Assembly (NCBI GenBank): GCA_035999365.1
Contig: DASYGT010000048.1
Coordinates: forward strand, 16,128 to 80,127
Reading direction: 5' to 3'
Source of the DNA: DASYGT01 sp035999365
GTDB lineage: Bacteria > Actinomycetota > Actinomycetes > Mycobacteriales > Jatrophihabitantaceae
Length of the DNA: 64,000 nucleotides
The position numbers and the translations under genes are program-made. The first letter of the stretch is position 1. Every line of letters starts with the position of its first letter. Shown piece after piece: positions 16,148 through 24,904 of this stretch. The notes under the pieces are model-generated. The model ran no database searches and was not told the origin of the DNA. It worked only from the letters and a program-made list of their open reading frames with translations.

Positions 16148-16678
16148 ATGACGGGACCCGGTTCGCTGGACTGGCGTGCGGAGGTGCGCGACCTGGTCGC
16201 AGCGCCGGTGGCCACGGCGCTCGCCGCATGGCCGCGAGGCCCGGAGGTGCTTGCCGCTCCGATCGATCCCGACCTCGCCGACACCGCGGCGTTCTGTGCG
16301 CGATACGGCGTCGAGCTCGCCGATTCGGCGAACTGTGTCGTGATAGCGGGGCGCCGGGGCGATCACACGTCCTACGCGGCGTGCGTCGTGCTCGCGCCCA
16401 CGCGCGCCGATGTCAACGGCGTGGTGCGCCGCCGCCTCGGCGCCCGTAAGGCGTCGTTCGCGCCGATGGATGACGCCGTGACGCTCAGCGGCATGGAGTA
16501 CGGCGGAATCACGCCGATCGGACTGCCCGCGAGCTGGCCCGTGCTGATCGATGCGGGCGTTCTGGCGCGGGCCATCGTGGTCATCGGTTCCGGCGTGCGC
16601 CGGTCGAAGCTCGCACTGCCATCAGCTGCCCTCGCCGACCTGCCGGGCGCCGAGGTGGTCGACGGCCTGGCGTCTTAG
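16148..16678 (+). CDS. YbaK/EbsC-family aminoacyl-tRNA editing-like protein
   Basis: This 176-residue protein carries a YbaK/prolyl-tRNA-editing-like domain. VVRRRLGARKASFAPMDDAVTLSG contains the Lys-containing segment of the family, and TPIGLPASWPVLID matches its substrate loop. Family members hydrolyse mischarged tRNAs. It is distinct from the Cys-tRNA(Pro) deacylase-like gene at 27.6 kb, so the window holds two family members. The ATG lies 8 bases after TAGAGT (16134-16139), which suggests a nearly leaderless transcript. Confidence 0.78.
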   Translation: MTGPGSLDWRAEVRDLVAAPVATALAAWPRGPEVLAAPIDPDLADTAAFCARYGVELADSANCVVIAGRRGDHTSYAACVVLAPTRADVNGVVRRRLGARKASFAPMDDAVTLSGMEYGGITPIGLPASWPVLIDAGVLARAIVVIGSGVRRSKLALPSAALADLPGAEVVDGLAS

Positions 16679-16685
16679 CAACGCC

Positions 16686-17153
16686 TCACGCGTGCGCAGC
16701 CGAGCGACGCAACAACCGTGGCAGGTAGGCGGCGCCGACTCCGGCGCCGGCCGCGAGGTCGGCAGGGTTCGAGATCGCGCAGCGCTTGAGTGACAGGCAA
16801 CCACACCCGATGCAGGAGTCGAGACCGTCGCGCAGTTTCGTCAACGCGGCGATCTGCTCGTCGAGCCTCGTGCGCCAGCCGTTCGAGAGCCGAGTCCAGT
16901 CCGCGCGCGTCGGCGTGCGTCGATCGGGCAGGGTAGCGAGCGCCGCGGAGATCTCGTCGAGTGAGAGTCCCACGTTCCGCGCCGCCCGGATGAATGCCAG
17001 CCGCCGGAGGACATTGCGCTCGTACCGGCGCTGCCCACCGCCCGAGCGTTGCGCCGTCAACAATCCCTCGTGTTCGTAATACCGCAGGGCGGACGCGGCG
17101 AAACCGCTGCGCCGGGCAACCTCGCTCACCGTGAGCAGATCTGTCGTCTTCAT
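16686..17153 (-). CDS. soxR: Redox-sensing MerR-family regulator SoxR
   Basis: This 155-residue protein has a MerR helix-turn-helix (LLTVSEVARRSGFAASALRYYEHEG), a dimer helix, and the SoxR 2Fe-2S motif C-x2-C-x-C-x5-C at residues 114, 117, 119 and 125. In actinobacteria SoxR senses redox-cycling compounds directly and activates a few genes rather than a superoxide regulon. It is divergent from an SDR/QueA-like pair, and the spacer has a MerR-type promoter. The ATG at 17153 is preferred over an upstream in-frame start. Confidence 0.93.
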   Translation of the reverse strand: MKTTDLLTVSEVARRSGFAASALRYYEHEGLLTAQRSGGGQRRYERNVLRRLAFIRAARNVGLSLDEISAALATLPDRRTPTRADWTRLSNGWRTRLDEQIAALTKLRDGLDSCIGCGCLSLKRCAISNPADLAAGAGVGAAYLPRLLRRSAAHA

Positions 17154-17168
17154 CCGACCCTTCCGCGC

Positions 17169-17199
17169 TTGACTTAAAGCTAACTTCAACTACGACTAT
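17169..17199 (+). promoter_or_regulatory. SoxR-type operator/promoter between soxR and the SDR gene
   Basis: TTGACT (17169-17174) and GACTAT (17194-17199) read as -35 and -10 boxes separated by 19 bp, the overlong spacer that MerR-family activators correct. Between 17169 and 17189 there is an imperfect dyad whose ends TTGA and TCAA match. The transcript would start at about 17205-17206, the A of the SDR start codon, so the mRNA is probably leaderless. Confidence 0.6.
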
Positions 17200-17205
17200 A
17201 GGCGC

Positions 17206-17916
17206 ATGACAAGAATCAAAGAAGCTCCGGTCGCGCTCGTCACGGGTGCCTCGCGAGGGTTCGGCCGAGCGCTGGCGTCGGCTCTCCTCGATCGCGGTTG
17301 GCGTGTTGTCCTCGATGCGCGTGACGCGGAAGCGGTGCGTGCTGCGAGCGTTGAACTGCCCGAGGTCGTTGCCGTGCGGGGCGACGTCACTGATCCGCTG
17401 CACCGGGAATCGCTCGCGGCGGCAATCGAGGTGTTCGGCGGCCTCGACCTGCTGGTGAACAACGCGAGCACCCTTGGGCCGTCGCCGCTTCCGCCGTTGA
17501 CGCGGTACCCGCTGTACGCCCTGCGGCGCGTCTTCGAGACGAACGTGGTGGCACCGCTCGCGCTCGTCCAACTGCTCGCCCCGATGCTGAGGGCGCGCGC
17601 GGGCGTCGTCGTGAACCTCAGTTCCGATGCCGCAGTAGAGGCATACGAGGGGTGGGGCGGCTACGGCATGAGCAAGGCGGCGCTCGATCAGCTCACGGCA
17701 GTCGCTGCAATCGAGAACCCTGACCTGCGCATGTACTCCTTCGATCCCGGTGACATGCGCACGGCGATGCACCAGGATGCGTTTCCCGACGAGGACATCT
17801 CCGATCGCCCGGAACCGGCCACGGTCGTTCCCACCTTGCTTCGGCTGCTCGATCTGCGGCCGCCCAGCGGTCGCTATCGCGCATCCGACCTGGTCGAGCC
17901 GGCGGTAGCTCGGTGA
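17206..17916 (+). CDS. Short-chain dehydrogenase/reductase
   Basis: This 236-residue Rossmann-fold oxidoreductase has the classical SDR motifs: cofactor loop TGASRGFGRA, NNAS near residue 85, catalytic Ser in NLSSDAA, and YGMSK (Tyr and Lys). The Asp ending the second strand (VVLDARD) favours NAD(H). The substrate is unknown. Its position directly across from soxR suggests a role in detoxifying a redox-active compound. It overlaps the next gene by four bases. Confidence 0.88.
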   Translation: MTRIKEAPVALVTGASRGFGRALASALLDRGWRVVLDARDAEAVRAASVELPEVVAVRGDVTDPLHRESLAAAIEVFGGLDLLVNNASTLGPSPLPPLTRYPLYALRRVFETNVVAPLALVQLLAPMLRARAGVVVNLSSDAAVEAYEGWGGYGMSKAALDQLTAVAAIENPDLRMYSFDPGDMRTAMHQDAFPDEDISDRPEPATVVPTLLRLLDLRPPSGRYRASDLVEPAVAR

Positions 17917-18929
17917 GTGTCCTCGACTTCGATCTGCCGACCGAACTCGAGGCGCGTTCGCCCGTCGAACCGCGCGATGATGTGCGGCTGCTCGTGGCGC
18001 GGCCTTCGGGCCTGACGCATGCCGCGTTCGGCGAGATCGCGTCGTTTCTCGTTCCTGGAGATCTGGTCGTGGTGAACACCTCCGCGACCCTGGCAGCCTC
18101 GGTCTCGGGACGCCGCGCGGACAACCGACTTGTGCAGGTCCACTTCTCGACCCTTCTCGACGACGGGACGTGGGTGGTGGAGATCCGCCCGCCGCGCCGC
18201 GCAACGGGGCCGGTGACGGATGTGAGGCCAGGAGAGCGGGTCGTACTCGCCGACGCCGTCGACCTCGTTGTCCTCGAACCACATCCGGCGGCGCAGTCTC
18301 GCCTTTGGCGCTCAAGGATCTCCGTCGACGGGGGAGTACCGCGATTCCTCGCCCGCCATGGCGCCCCGATTCGCTATGCCTACCTCTCCGGCGCCTTCCC
18401 TCTCGCCGCGTACCAGACGGTCTTCGCGCGGGAGCCGGGCAGTGCCGAGATGCCAAGCGCGGGGCGTCCCTTCACCACGGACTTGGTCACGGATCTGGTG
18501 GTGCGCGGTGTCGCGGTTGCCCCGGTGACGTTGCACACGGGGGTGTCGTCGCAGGATGCAGGGGAGCCACCGTTGCCTGAGCGATTCGTGGTCTCTTCGG
18601 CAACGGCTCGGCAGGTGAACGCGACTCGTCAGGCCGGCGGACGGGTCGTGGCGGTCGGGACGACCGTGACACGTGCACTCGAGTCTGCGGCAGACGGAGG
18701 CGCGCAGGTGCATGCGCGCAGCGGCTGGACCGATCTTGTGCTGGGACCCGATCGCCCGGCTCGCGTCGTCGATGGCCTCGTCACTGGATGGCACGCGTCC
18801 GGCGCGTCGCACTTGCAGCTCCTGCAGGCCGTCGCCGGGCCGGATCTCGTCCAGGCGGCCTACGCAGAGGCATTGCGCGAGCGTTATACCTGGCACGAAT
18901 TCGGCGACAGCTGCCTGCTGCTCCCGTAG
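17913..18929 (+). CDS. QueA-like S-adenosylmethionine ribosyltransferase-isomerase family protein
   Basis: This 338-residue protein aligns along its whole length with QueA, which transfers ribosyl from S-adenosylmethionine to 7-deazaguanine in tRNA. Visible matches are FDLPTELEARSPVEPRDD, LVPGDLVVVNTSATLAA, AAYQTVFAREPGSAEMPSAG, GGRVVAVGTTVTRALESAA and HEFGDSCLL. The usual PTAGLHFT is PSAGRPFT here. No other queuosine gene is present and it is coupled (GTGA) to a SoxR-linked SDR, so it may act on a different substrate. Confidence 0.82.
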   Translation: MSVLDFDLPTELEARSPVEPRDDVRLLVARPSGLTHAAFGEIASFLVPGDLVVVNTSATLAASVSGRRADNRLVQVHFSTLLDDGTWVVEIRPPRRATGPVTDVRPGERVVLADAVDLVVLEPHPAAQSRLWRSRISVDGGVPRFLARHGAPIRYAYLSGAFPLAAYQTVFAREPGSAEMPSAGRPFTTDLVTDLVVRGVAVAPVTLHTGVSSQDAGEPPLPERFVVSSATARQVNATRQAGGRVVAVGTTVTRALESAADGGAQVHARSGWTDLVLGPDRPARVVDGLVTGWHASGASHLQLLQAVAGPDLVQAAYAEALRERYTWHEFGDSCLLLP

Positions 18930-18932
18930 CGG

Positions 18933-20417
18933 TCAGCTGTCCTTGATCCGCACCATCCCCGACAGCACGGGGACATATGCGGCGCCATCCGGGCCGAGGT
19001 AGATCGACGCGTAGTGGTTGTTGAACTGTGGCCCCGTGCCGGCCAGTTGCTCGAACGCCGTCGCGCCGGTCCGCATGTCGATCGCAGTGAAGTACCAGGC
19101 GTCGATGCCGAGTGCGTTGTGCGGCTTGGTGTAGACGTACAGCAATCCATTCGCGAGTGACGCCTTGGGCACCGACGTCGGCGCGCTCAACGAGTTCGTC
19201 CATACAGTGCTGCAGCTGTTGCCGGTGACATCGACCCGTGCGATGCCCGGGCTCGTCGTCTTGCCGAGCAGTGTCGACTGCGGACCCTGGTACCCGTAGT
19301 TGTTCTCGACGAACAGCGCGTTGCCCACCGCCACCAGCGAGTTCTCGGTGTCGCTCGAACCGGGCTGGAACACGCCGGTGCTGCATACCTGCGCGCCTCC
19401 GCTTGCTGCGCTGCGGTGATAGACAATCACGTGCATCTGCGGATCGGCGTTGTCGGTGATCGCCACCTCATCCGTCCCGACAAGCGTCGGCGTCGTGCCC
19501 GAACCTTGTGCGAGCTGTCCCGGCTTCTGCACGGAGCCGCGATCGTACGGCTGGCGCCAGGTGATGGCCGGCGCGCCATCCGCGGCCGCGTCGAAGCGGT
19601 ACATCGCGTGATCGGACACCACGAAGACACCACCGGTCTCGTCGACCGAGAACGAGTTGTCGATGATCTCCCCGGTGAGGCTGAGTGTGTGCACGGCGGA
19701 TGTCACCGGATCGACGTTGCCGACGATGCCATGGGACGTGAGGAACCAGATCCGCCCGCCCCAGTCAGGCATCAGGGCGATCATGCAATCGGTGGACGGA
19801 ATGGCGGCCGTGAGGTCGTAGGTGTGCTGCAGTGTGAACGACGCGCCGGTGTCGGCCACGACCTCGATCGTGCGCGCGGTGGTGTCGACGACAGCACGGT
19901 TCTGGTTGTCGAGGTAGAAGTACGCCCCGCCGCACAGGTCGGTCAGGGGATTCGAGCCGGCCTTCACATGTCGTGGCGGCAGGGGGAAGCTCGCCAACCG
20001 GTCCAGGGTGACCGGATCGATGAGGAGCAGGCTGGATCCGCGCAGCGCCGGGCACAGCCCCACGATGCGACCGGCTGCGTCGAATGCCGACGTCGCGCAT
20101 TCCTGGAGCCCGTAGAACGCGGACGACACTCTCGGGCTGTGTCCGATCGGCCCGGGCCCCGGGTAGGAGTTCGTCCCGTAGGCATCGTTGTGGATGTTGC
20201 TGATCGGGTTCGGTGCCAGGTGCGGGTTCTGCGGCACGGTGAACGAGGCGATCGGGTCGGCCGTCGCGGGCGCGCCGATGTAGCTCGGCACCAGCAACGG
20301 CCCGGGGGTCGATGGGATCGGGACGGCTGCGTGCGCGGGCGTCAGTGCGGCGACGGCGAGCGCGGCGGAGGCAAGAACGCCGAGTGCGGCACCACGACGA
20401 CGTAGTCTGTAACCCAT
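18933..20417 (-). CDS. Secreted protein of unknown function, probable beta-propeller
   Basis: This 494-residue protein has a Sec signal peptide (MGYRLRRRGAALGVLASAAL, cleavage after AHA near residue 30). The mature part has repeated blade-like strands such as GRIVGLCPALRGSSLLLIDP, GGVFVVSDHAMYRFD and GLLYVYTKPHNALG, and several cysteines, in keeping with a PQQ-like or other beta-propeller. I recognise no enzyme motif. Its start codon lies inside a perfect palindrome facing a TetR gene, so repression by that regulator is likely. Confidence 0.75.
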   Translation of the reverse strand: MGYRLRRRGAALGVLASAALAVAALTPAHAAVPIPSTPGPLLVPSYIGAPATADPIASFTVPQNPHLAPNPISNIHNDAYGTNSYPGPGPIGHSPRVSSAFYGLQECATSAFDAAGRIVGLCPALRGSSLLLIDPVTLDRLASFPLPPRHVKAGSNPLTDLCGGAYFYLDNQNRAVVDTTARTIEVVADTGASFTLQHTYDLTAAIPSTDCMIALMPDWGGRIWFLTSHGIVGNVDPVTSAVHTLSLTGEIIDNSFSVDETGGVFVVSDHAMYRFDAAADGAPAITWRQPYDRGSVQKPGQLAQGSGTTPTLVGTDEVAITDNADPQMHVIVYHRSAASGGAQVCSTGVFQPGSSDTENSLVAVGNALFVENNYGYQGPQSTLLGKTTSPGIARVDVTGNSCSTVWTNSLSAPTSVPKASLANGLLYVYTKPHNALGIDAWYFTAIDMRTGATAFEQLAGTGPQFNNHYASIYLGPDGAAYVPVLSGMVRIKDS

Positions 20418-20425
20418 GGGTTACA
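20408..20425. promoter_or_regulatory. Perfect 18-bp palindrome, probable TetR operator
   Basis: TGTAACCCATGGGTTACA is a perfect palindrome in the 28-bp gap between the divergent secreted-protein gene and the TetR gene. The central ATG on the minus strand is the start codon of the secreted protein. A regulator bound here would cover the transcript start and the start codon. Which protein binds is inferred from adjacency. Confidence 0.75.
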
Positions 20426-20445
20426 TCTAGTGGACGGGCCAGGCC

Positions 20446-21003
20446 GTGTCCAATCGAAACGGTGAGCGGCCGCACGGTCGGGCCGAAGTGATGGCAGCGG
20501 TGCGTTCCGCAACTGCCGAACTGCTCGCCGAACGCGGGCCGCGCGACATCTCGGTGCGCGATGTCGCAGAGCGCGCCAACGTGAATCATGCCCTCGTTCA
20601 CCGGCACTTCGGCACGAAGGACGACCTGTTCCGTGCGGTGATCAGCGAGCTGTCCGCGGAAATCGCCGCTGCGATCAGCCGTCAGGACGTCGCCACGGTG
20701 CTGCGGCAACTGCAGGCACAGCCCGCCTACTGGCGCATCATGGCCCGTGCCGTTCTCGATGCGCCGCAGGTACTCGAACCGGGCCGCACGTCCGCGGCAT
20801 CTGCAGTGCTGGCAATGCTCGGCGGTGCGGATGAGGTGGACGACCCCACTCGCACGGCGGCGGCGGCAGCCGGTTGTCTCGTCCTCGGCTGGATCGTCTT
20901 CGGTGCGCACCTGTCGACCGTCCTCGCCGTGGCTGACGACGAGCTGCTCGAAGCGGCTGTGGCCGATGCTGTCGGCCGGCTGCTCGCGCAGCGCGTGGGT
21001 TAG
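20446..21003 (+). CDS. TetR-family transcriptional regulator
   Basis: This 185-residue protein has the N-terminal TetR helix-turn-helix (ATAELLAERGPRDISVRDVAERANVNHALVHRHFGTKDDLF). The C-terminal ligand domain has no clear relatives I can name. It is divergent from the secreted propeller-like gene, with a perfect palindrome between them. Local autoregulation and control of that neighbour are the likely role. The start is GTG. Confidence 0.88.
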   Translation: MSNRNGERPHGRAEVMAAVRSATAELLAERGPRDISVRDVAERANVNHALVHRHFGTKDDLFRAVISELSAEIAAAISRQDVATVLRQLQAQPAYWRIMARAVLDAPQVLEPGRTSAASAVLAMLGGADEVDDPTRTAAAAAGCLVLGWIVFGAHLSTVLAVADDELLEAAVADAVGRLLAQRVG

Positions 21004-21803
21004 GAACCGATCGCGTCGAGCAGAGCGCCGTGCAGGAGTGCATTGCTGGCGGCGGCGTTGCCCTGGTGCACGCCGTCGACACCGTCGAGGCCGGTGAAGC
21101 GGCCGCCTGCCTCGACGACGATCGGGGCGAGAGCAGCCATGTCCCAGAGCGACAACGAGGGCTCGGCGGCCAGATCAACGGCGCCCTCGGCCACGAGCAT
21201 GTACGACCAGAAGTCGCCGTAGGCGCGTGATCGCCACACCCGCTCGGTGAGGCCGACAAAGGCGTCGCGCCGCCCGAGCGCCGACCAGCCCGACAACGAC
21301 GCATACGACAGGCTCGCATCCTCGAGCCGGCGCACGCCGGACACGGTGATGCGGCGGGGCTCGCCACCCGTCGACAGCCAGGCGCCACCACCGTGGCGGG
21401 CCCACCAGCGCCGACCCAGCCCGGGCGCGGACACGACTCCGACAACGGCGTCTGCTCCGTCCAGCAGTGCGATGAGCGTCGCCCAGACCGGAACGTTGCG
21501 GACGAAGTTCTTCGTGCCGTCGATCGGGTCGATGACCCAGCGGCGCGACCCCGTTCCCTGCGCGCCGAATTCCTCGCCTGAGATCGCATCGCCGGCGCGA
21601 CGTTCGGCCAGCGTGGCCCTGATGACCTCTTCGACGGCACGGTCTGCGTCGCTGACGGGGGTGAGATCTGGCTTGGACTCGACGCGCAGGTCAGCGGCGC
21701 CGAAGCGGGCAACAGTGATGGCGTCCGCGGCGTCGGCGAGTTCGAGCGCGAGCGCCAAGTCGTCGGCGTAGGCCGTGTGGTCGGCGGAGTTCGGAGGCAG
21801 CAC
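21000..21803 (-). CDS. hisN: Histidinol-phosphatase, inositol monophosphatase family
   Basis: This 267-residue protein is an IMPase-family phosphatase with the metal motifs GEEFG (near residue 78), WVIDPIDGTKNFV and LWDMAALAPIVVEAGG. The actinobacterial HisN subgroup performs the histidinol-phosphate step, and hisN commonly sits near rsgA and aroA in actinobacteria. A general inositol monophosphatase is the alternative. The GTG start lies only 22 bases from the divergent aminotransferase start. Confidence 0.85.
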   Translation of the reverse strand: MLPPNSADHTAYADDLALALELADAADAITVARFGAADLRVESKPDLTPVSDADRAVEEVIRATLAERRAGDAISGEEFGAQGTGSRRWVIDPIDGTKNFVRNVPVWATLIALLDGADAVVGVVSAPGLGRRWWARHGGGAWLSTGGEPRRITVSGVRRLEDASLSYASLSGWSALGRRDAFVGLTERVWRSRAYGDFWSYMLVAEGAVDLAAEPSLSLWDMAALAPIVVEAGGRFTGLDGVDGVHQGNAAASNALLHGALLDAIGS

Positions 21804-21825
21804 GAGCGCAGGCTACCGTCGTGCT

Positions 21826-23007
21826 GTGTCCGACGCGCCTGCTCACGCGAGTCCCGCTCGGGTCGCGGCGCGCAGCGGCGTACCGCCGTTCCATGTCATG
21901 AGGGTGATCGACGCAGTGGTCGCCCGCCGTGCGGAGGGGCTACCCACGTTCGACCTGTCGGCCGGGCAGCCGTCGACGCCTGCACCGGCCGCCGTGCGCG
22001 CGGCTGCTCACGCGGCGCTGGACGCCGACAAGATCGGCTACACCAATGCCCTCGGCATCCCGCAGCTGCGTGCGGCGATCGCCGGTCATTACGCGCGGTC
22101 CTACGGGTTGACCGTCGATCCGGCTGCGGTGGCTGTCACGACGGGATCGTCGGGAGCGTTTCTGTACGCGTTCCTCGCCTCCTTCGAGGCCGGGGACACC
22201 GTCGTGCTCGCCCGCCCGGGATATCCGGCCTACCGCAACATGCTGTCGGCGCTCGGCTGCCGCCTAGTCGAGCTGCCGTGCGGTCCCGAGACCCGATTTC
22301 AGCCCACGGTGGCTCAGCTCGAGCAGCTGGACGAGCCGCCCGCTGGGCTGGTCGTGGCGAGCCCCGCCAACCCGACGGGAACGATGTTCCTGCCCGACGA
22401 GCTCGCGGCGGTCGCCACCTGGTGCGAGCTGAACGGGACGCGCCTGGTCAGCGACGAGATCTACCACGGCATCGCGTATGCGCAGAGTCCCGCCAGCGCA
22501 TGGCAGTTCAGCCGCGCCGCGCTCGTCGTCAACTCGTTCTCGAAGTACTTCTCGATGACGGGGTGGCGGATCGGCTGGCTGCTCATGCCCGACGAGCTGC
22601 GCGACCCGATCGATCGGCTGGCAGGAAACTTCACCATCTGCCCACCCGCGCTCTCGCAGCTCGCGGCCGTTGCCGCGTTTGACGCGTACGACGAGCTCGA
22701 TGCCAACGTCGAGAGGTATCGCCGCAACCGCGACATGCTGCTCAGTCGGTTGCCCGCGATCGGGCTCGACAAGCTGGCCCCGGCCGACGGTGCCTTCTAC
22801 ATCTACGCCGACGTCTCGCGCTGGACTCATGACTCGATGGCGTGGGCGGCCCGGCTGCTCGTCGAAACGGGCGTCGCCGTTGCCCCCGGACTGGACTTCG
22901 ACCCGCTCGAGGGGAGCAAGTTCATCCGCATGTGCTTCGCCGGCGACGCAACCGAGATCGTGACCGCCGTCGATTTGCTGGGCGAGTGGCTCGCGAAGCA
23001 GCCCTGA
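21826..23007 (+). CDS. Class I/II pyridoxal-phosphate aminotransferase
   Basis: This 393-residue fold-type I aminotransferase has the PLP lysine in NSFSKYFSMTGWRIGW and the preceding SPANPTGTMF and VSDEIYHGIAYA, as in aspartate/aromatic aminotransferase subgroup I-gamma. A C-terminal Arg in KFIRMCFAG binds the substrate carboxylate. Exact amino acid specificity cannot be read. The GTG at 21826 is preferred over an ORF start inside hisN because homology begins at PARVAARSGVPPFHVM. Confidence 0.88.
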   Translation: MSDAPAHASPARVAARSGVPPFHVMRVIDAVVARRAEGLPTFDLSAGQPSTPAPAAVRAAAHAALDADKIGYTNALGIPQLRAAIAGHYARSYGLTVDPAAVAVTTGSSGAFLYAFLASFEAGDTVVLARPGYPAYRNMLSALGCRLVELPCGPETRFQPTVAQLEQLDEPPAGLVVASPANPTGTMFLPDELAAVATWCELNGTRLVSDEIYHGIAYAQSPASAWQFSRAALVVNSFSKYFSMTGWRIGWLLMPDELRDPIDRLAGNFTICPPALSQLAAVAAFDAYDELDANVERYRRNRDMLLSRLPAIGLDKLAPADGAFYIYADVSRWTHDSMAWAARLLVETGVAVAPGLDFDPLEGSKFIRMCFAGDATEIVTAVDLLGEWLAKQP

Positions 23008-23038
23008 CTGCACCGTCCGTCGCGCACGTCTCGGCAGG

Positions 23039-23887
23039 CTAACGCGGCGGGCCGTCCGGGGCGGGTACGGAGCTCAGCACCTCGACCTCGTCGCCGATGT
23101 GAATCTCGACCCCTGGAGTGTCGGGTACCAGGTTCATGCCGAACCACGTCGCACCATCCCATTTGCGGTGCCGTGCGAGCGTCGCTATCGGTTCCTTGCC
23201 CGCGCGGGCTGTGTTGGGATCGATCGTCGTCATGACGCACCGGTCGCACCCCTTGACGGCGCGGAACTCTGCCTCGCCGACGCGCAGCCGCCGCCACCCG
23301 TCCTCGGCCCACGCCGCGTCGCCGGAGACGACGATGCTCGGTCGGAAGCGGGTCATGGCCAGCGGGGCAGCAGAGGCCATCGGACCCTGGGCGATCAAGG
23401 TGTTCAGGGCGTCAAGTGATTCCTCCGTCGTCACCAGGAGGGGGTAGCCGTCCGCAAGTGAGACCCGGTCGGATGTAGCACCGACTTCCGGGTTCGTGGG
23501 GCGTCGGGTGGGGTCGTCCTGAAACACGAAGCGGCTGGGCTCGCCGACCACCGCGCTCATCCACGCGTGCGCAGCGTCGTCGGCGAGACTCGCCGCGAAC
23601 GGACGCCGGTGGAACAGCGACACCTCGGTGAGCGGGCCCTGAGGTTCGGCAACTTCGATGTCGTCGACGCCGGGTGCCCTCAGCCGGACGCCGCCAGGGA
23701 TGAGCTCGGGCCGAACGAGGAGCAGGTGGGGGTACTCGCGCGCGGTCACGCCATTGCCGCCCGAGTCGACGACCATCCAACGGCGGTCGCCGGCCAGACC
23801 CCACGGCTCTACGACAGCTGACGACACGGCTTCGCCTCGGCAGGACTTGACCGGGTAGCGGTTGATGGCGGTGAGTTGCAGGCCCAT
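23039..23887 (-). CDS. MOSC-domain molybdenum cofactor sulfurase-like protein (YcbX/mARC type)
   Basis: This 282-residue protein has the N-terminal MOSC barrel (LTAINRYPVKSCRGEAV) and a MOSC domain with RFRPSIVVSG and VKGCDRCVMTTIDPNTA. The conserved Cys in GCDRC is the molybdenum ligand in mARC and YcbX, which reduce N-hydroxylated compounds. It agrees with the molybdate uptake genes at 10-13 kb, because such an enzyme needs the cofactor. No ferredoxin domain is attached. Confidence 0.85.
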   Translation of the reverse strand: MGLQLTAINRYPVKSCRGEAVSSAVVEPWGLAGDRRWMVVDSGGNGVTAREYPHLLLVRPELIPGGVRLRAPGVDDIEVAEPQGPLTEVSLFHRRPFAASLADDAAHAWMSAVVGEPSRFVFQDDPTRRPTNPEVGATSDRVSLADGYPLLVTTEESLDALNTLIAQGPMASAAPLAMTRFRPSIVVSGDAAWAEDGWRRLRVGEAEFRAVKGCDRCVMTTIDPNTARAGKEPIATLARHRKWDGATWFGMNLVPDTPGVEIHIGDEVEVLSSVPAPDGPPR

Positions 23888-23907
23888 CGAGCCAGGCTAT
23901 CGACGCG

Positions 23908-24903
23908 TCACCCGCTTGCGCGGGACTCCAGCAGACGCCGGAACGCCGCGAGTCGCTCCGGCGTACCGTTCCCGGCTGCGACCCAGGAGTCCAGGTGGCA
24001 TTCGCCGGACGTTGCCAGGTGCTCGCAACCGGGTGGGCACTGCGTTGCCCCGTCCTCGAGATCCGGGAAGGCCCACAGCAGGTCGTCGGCGGTCACGTGG
24101 TGCAGCCCGAACGACCGCACACCTGGCGTGTCGATCACCCAGCCGTCGTCACCAGGCAGCGGCAGGGCGATTGCCGACGACGACGTATGCCGTCCCTTGC
24201 CGATCGCGCTCACGATGCCGGTCGCGCGGTATGCGTCCGGTACCAGCACGTTGATCAACGTCGACTTGCCCACGCCGGAGTGCCCGACGAAGACCGACAT
24301 GTGTCCGGACAGCCGCGCGCGCAGTCCGTCCAAGGGCATGCCGCGCTGCGTGACGATCGCACCGACCGAGAGCGGCGCATATCGTTCGAGGGTCTCGTCC
24401 GGTGCGGCGAGATCCGCTTTCGTCAGGCAGAGCAGCGGTTCGAGACCTGCAGCGAGTGCCGCGACGATGCAGCGGTCGATGAGACCGAAGCTGGGCTCCG
24501 GGTCGGCGAGGGCGGACACGATCACGAGCTGGTCGGCATTGGCGACGATGACCCGTTCGTACGGATCGTCGTCGTCGGCGGTCCGGCGCAGCACCGTGTC
24601 GCGATCGGCGATGCGGACGATGCGCGCGAGGGTGTCCGCATTGCCCGACCGATCGCCGACGACGCTCACGTGGTCACCGACTGCGATCCCCTTCCGGCCG
24701 AGTTCTCTGGCCCGCATGGCGTTGACCTCTACGCCATCCACCAGGACGGAGTACCTGCCGCGGTCGACCGTGAGCACCATGCCGTCGGCGGCGTCCTCGT
24801 GCTGGGGACGCTGCTTCGAGCGCGGTCGTGAGCCTCGCGGATTGGGGCGACTGCGGACGTCATCCTCGTCCATGCGTCCCGTGTCGCCCCCGCGCGTTGC
24901 CAT
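23908..24903 (-). CDS. rsgA: Ribosome small-subunit-dependent GTPase A
   Basis: RsgA is the circularly permuted GTPase that checks maturation of the 30S subunit. In this 331-residue protein an OB-fold precedes the permuted motifs: G4 LTKAD, then G1 GHSGVGKST, then G3 DTPGVRSFG. A zinc-binding tail CPPGCEHLATSGEC closes the protein. The start follows the aroA stop by one base, so aroA and rsgA form an operon. The N-terminal extension in the longer open frame belongs to the aroA region. Confidence 0.93.
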   Translation of the reverse strand: MATRGGDTGRMDEDDVRSRPNPRGSRPRSKQRPQHEDAADGMVLTVDRGRYSVLVDGVEVNAMRARELGRKGIAVGDHVSVVGDRSGNADTLARIVRIADRDTVLRRTADDDDPYERVIVANADQLVIVSALADPEPSFGLIDRCIVAALAAGLEPLLCLTKADLAAPDETLERYAPLSVGAIVTQRGMPLDGLRARLSGHMSVFVGHSGVGKSTLINVLVPDAYRATGIVSAIGKGRHTSSSAIALPLPGDDGWVIDTPGVRSFGLHHVTADDLLWAFPDLEDGATQCPPGCEHLATSGECHLDSWVAAGNGTPERLAAFRRLLESRASG

Positions 24904-24904
24904 G

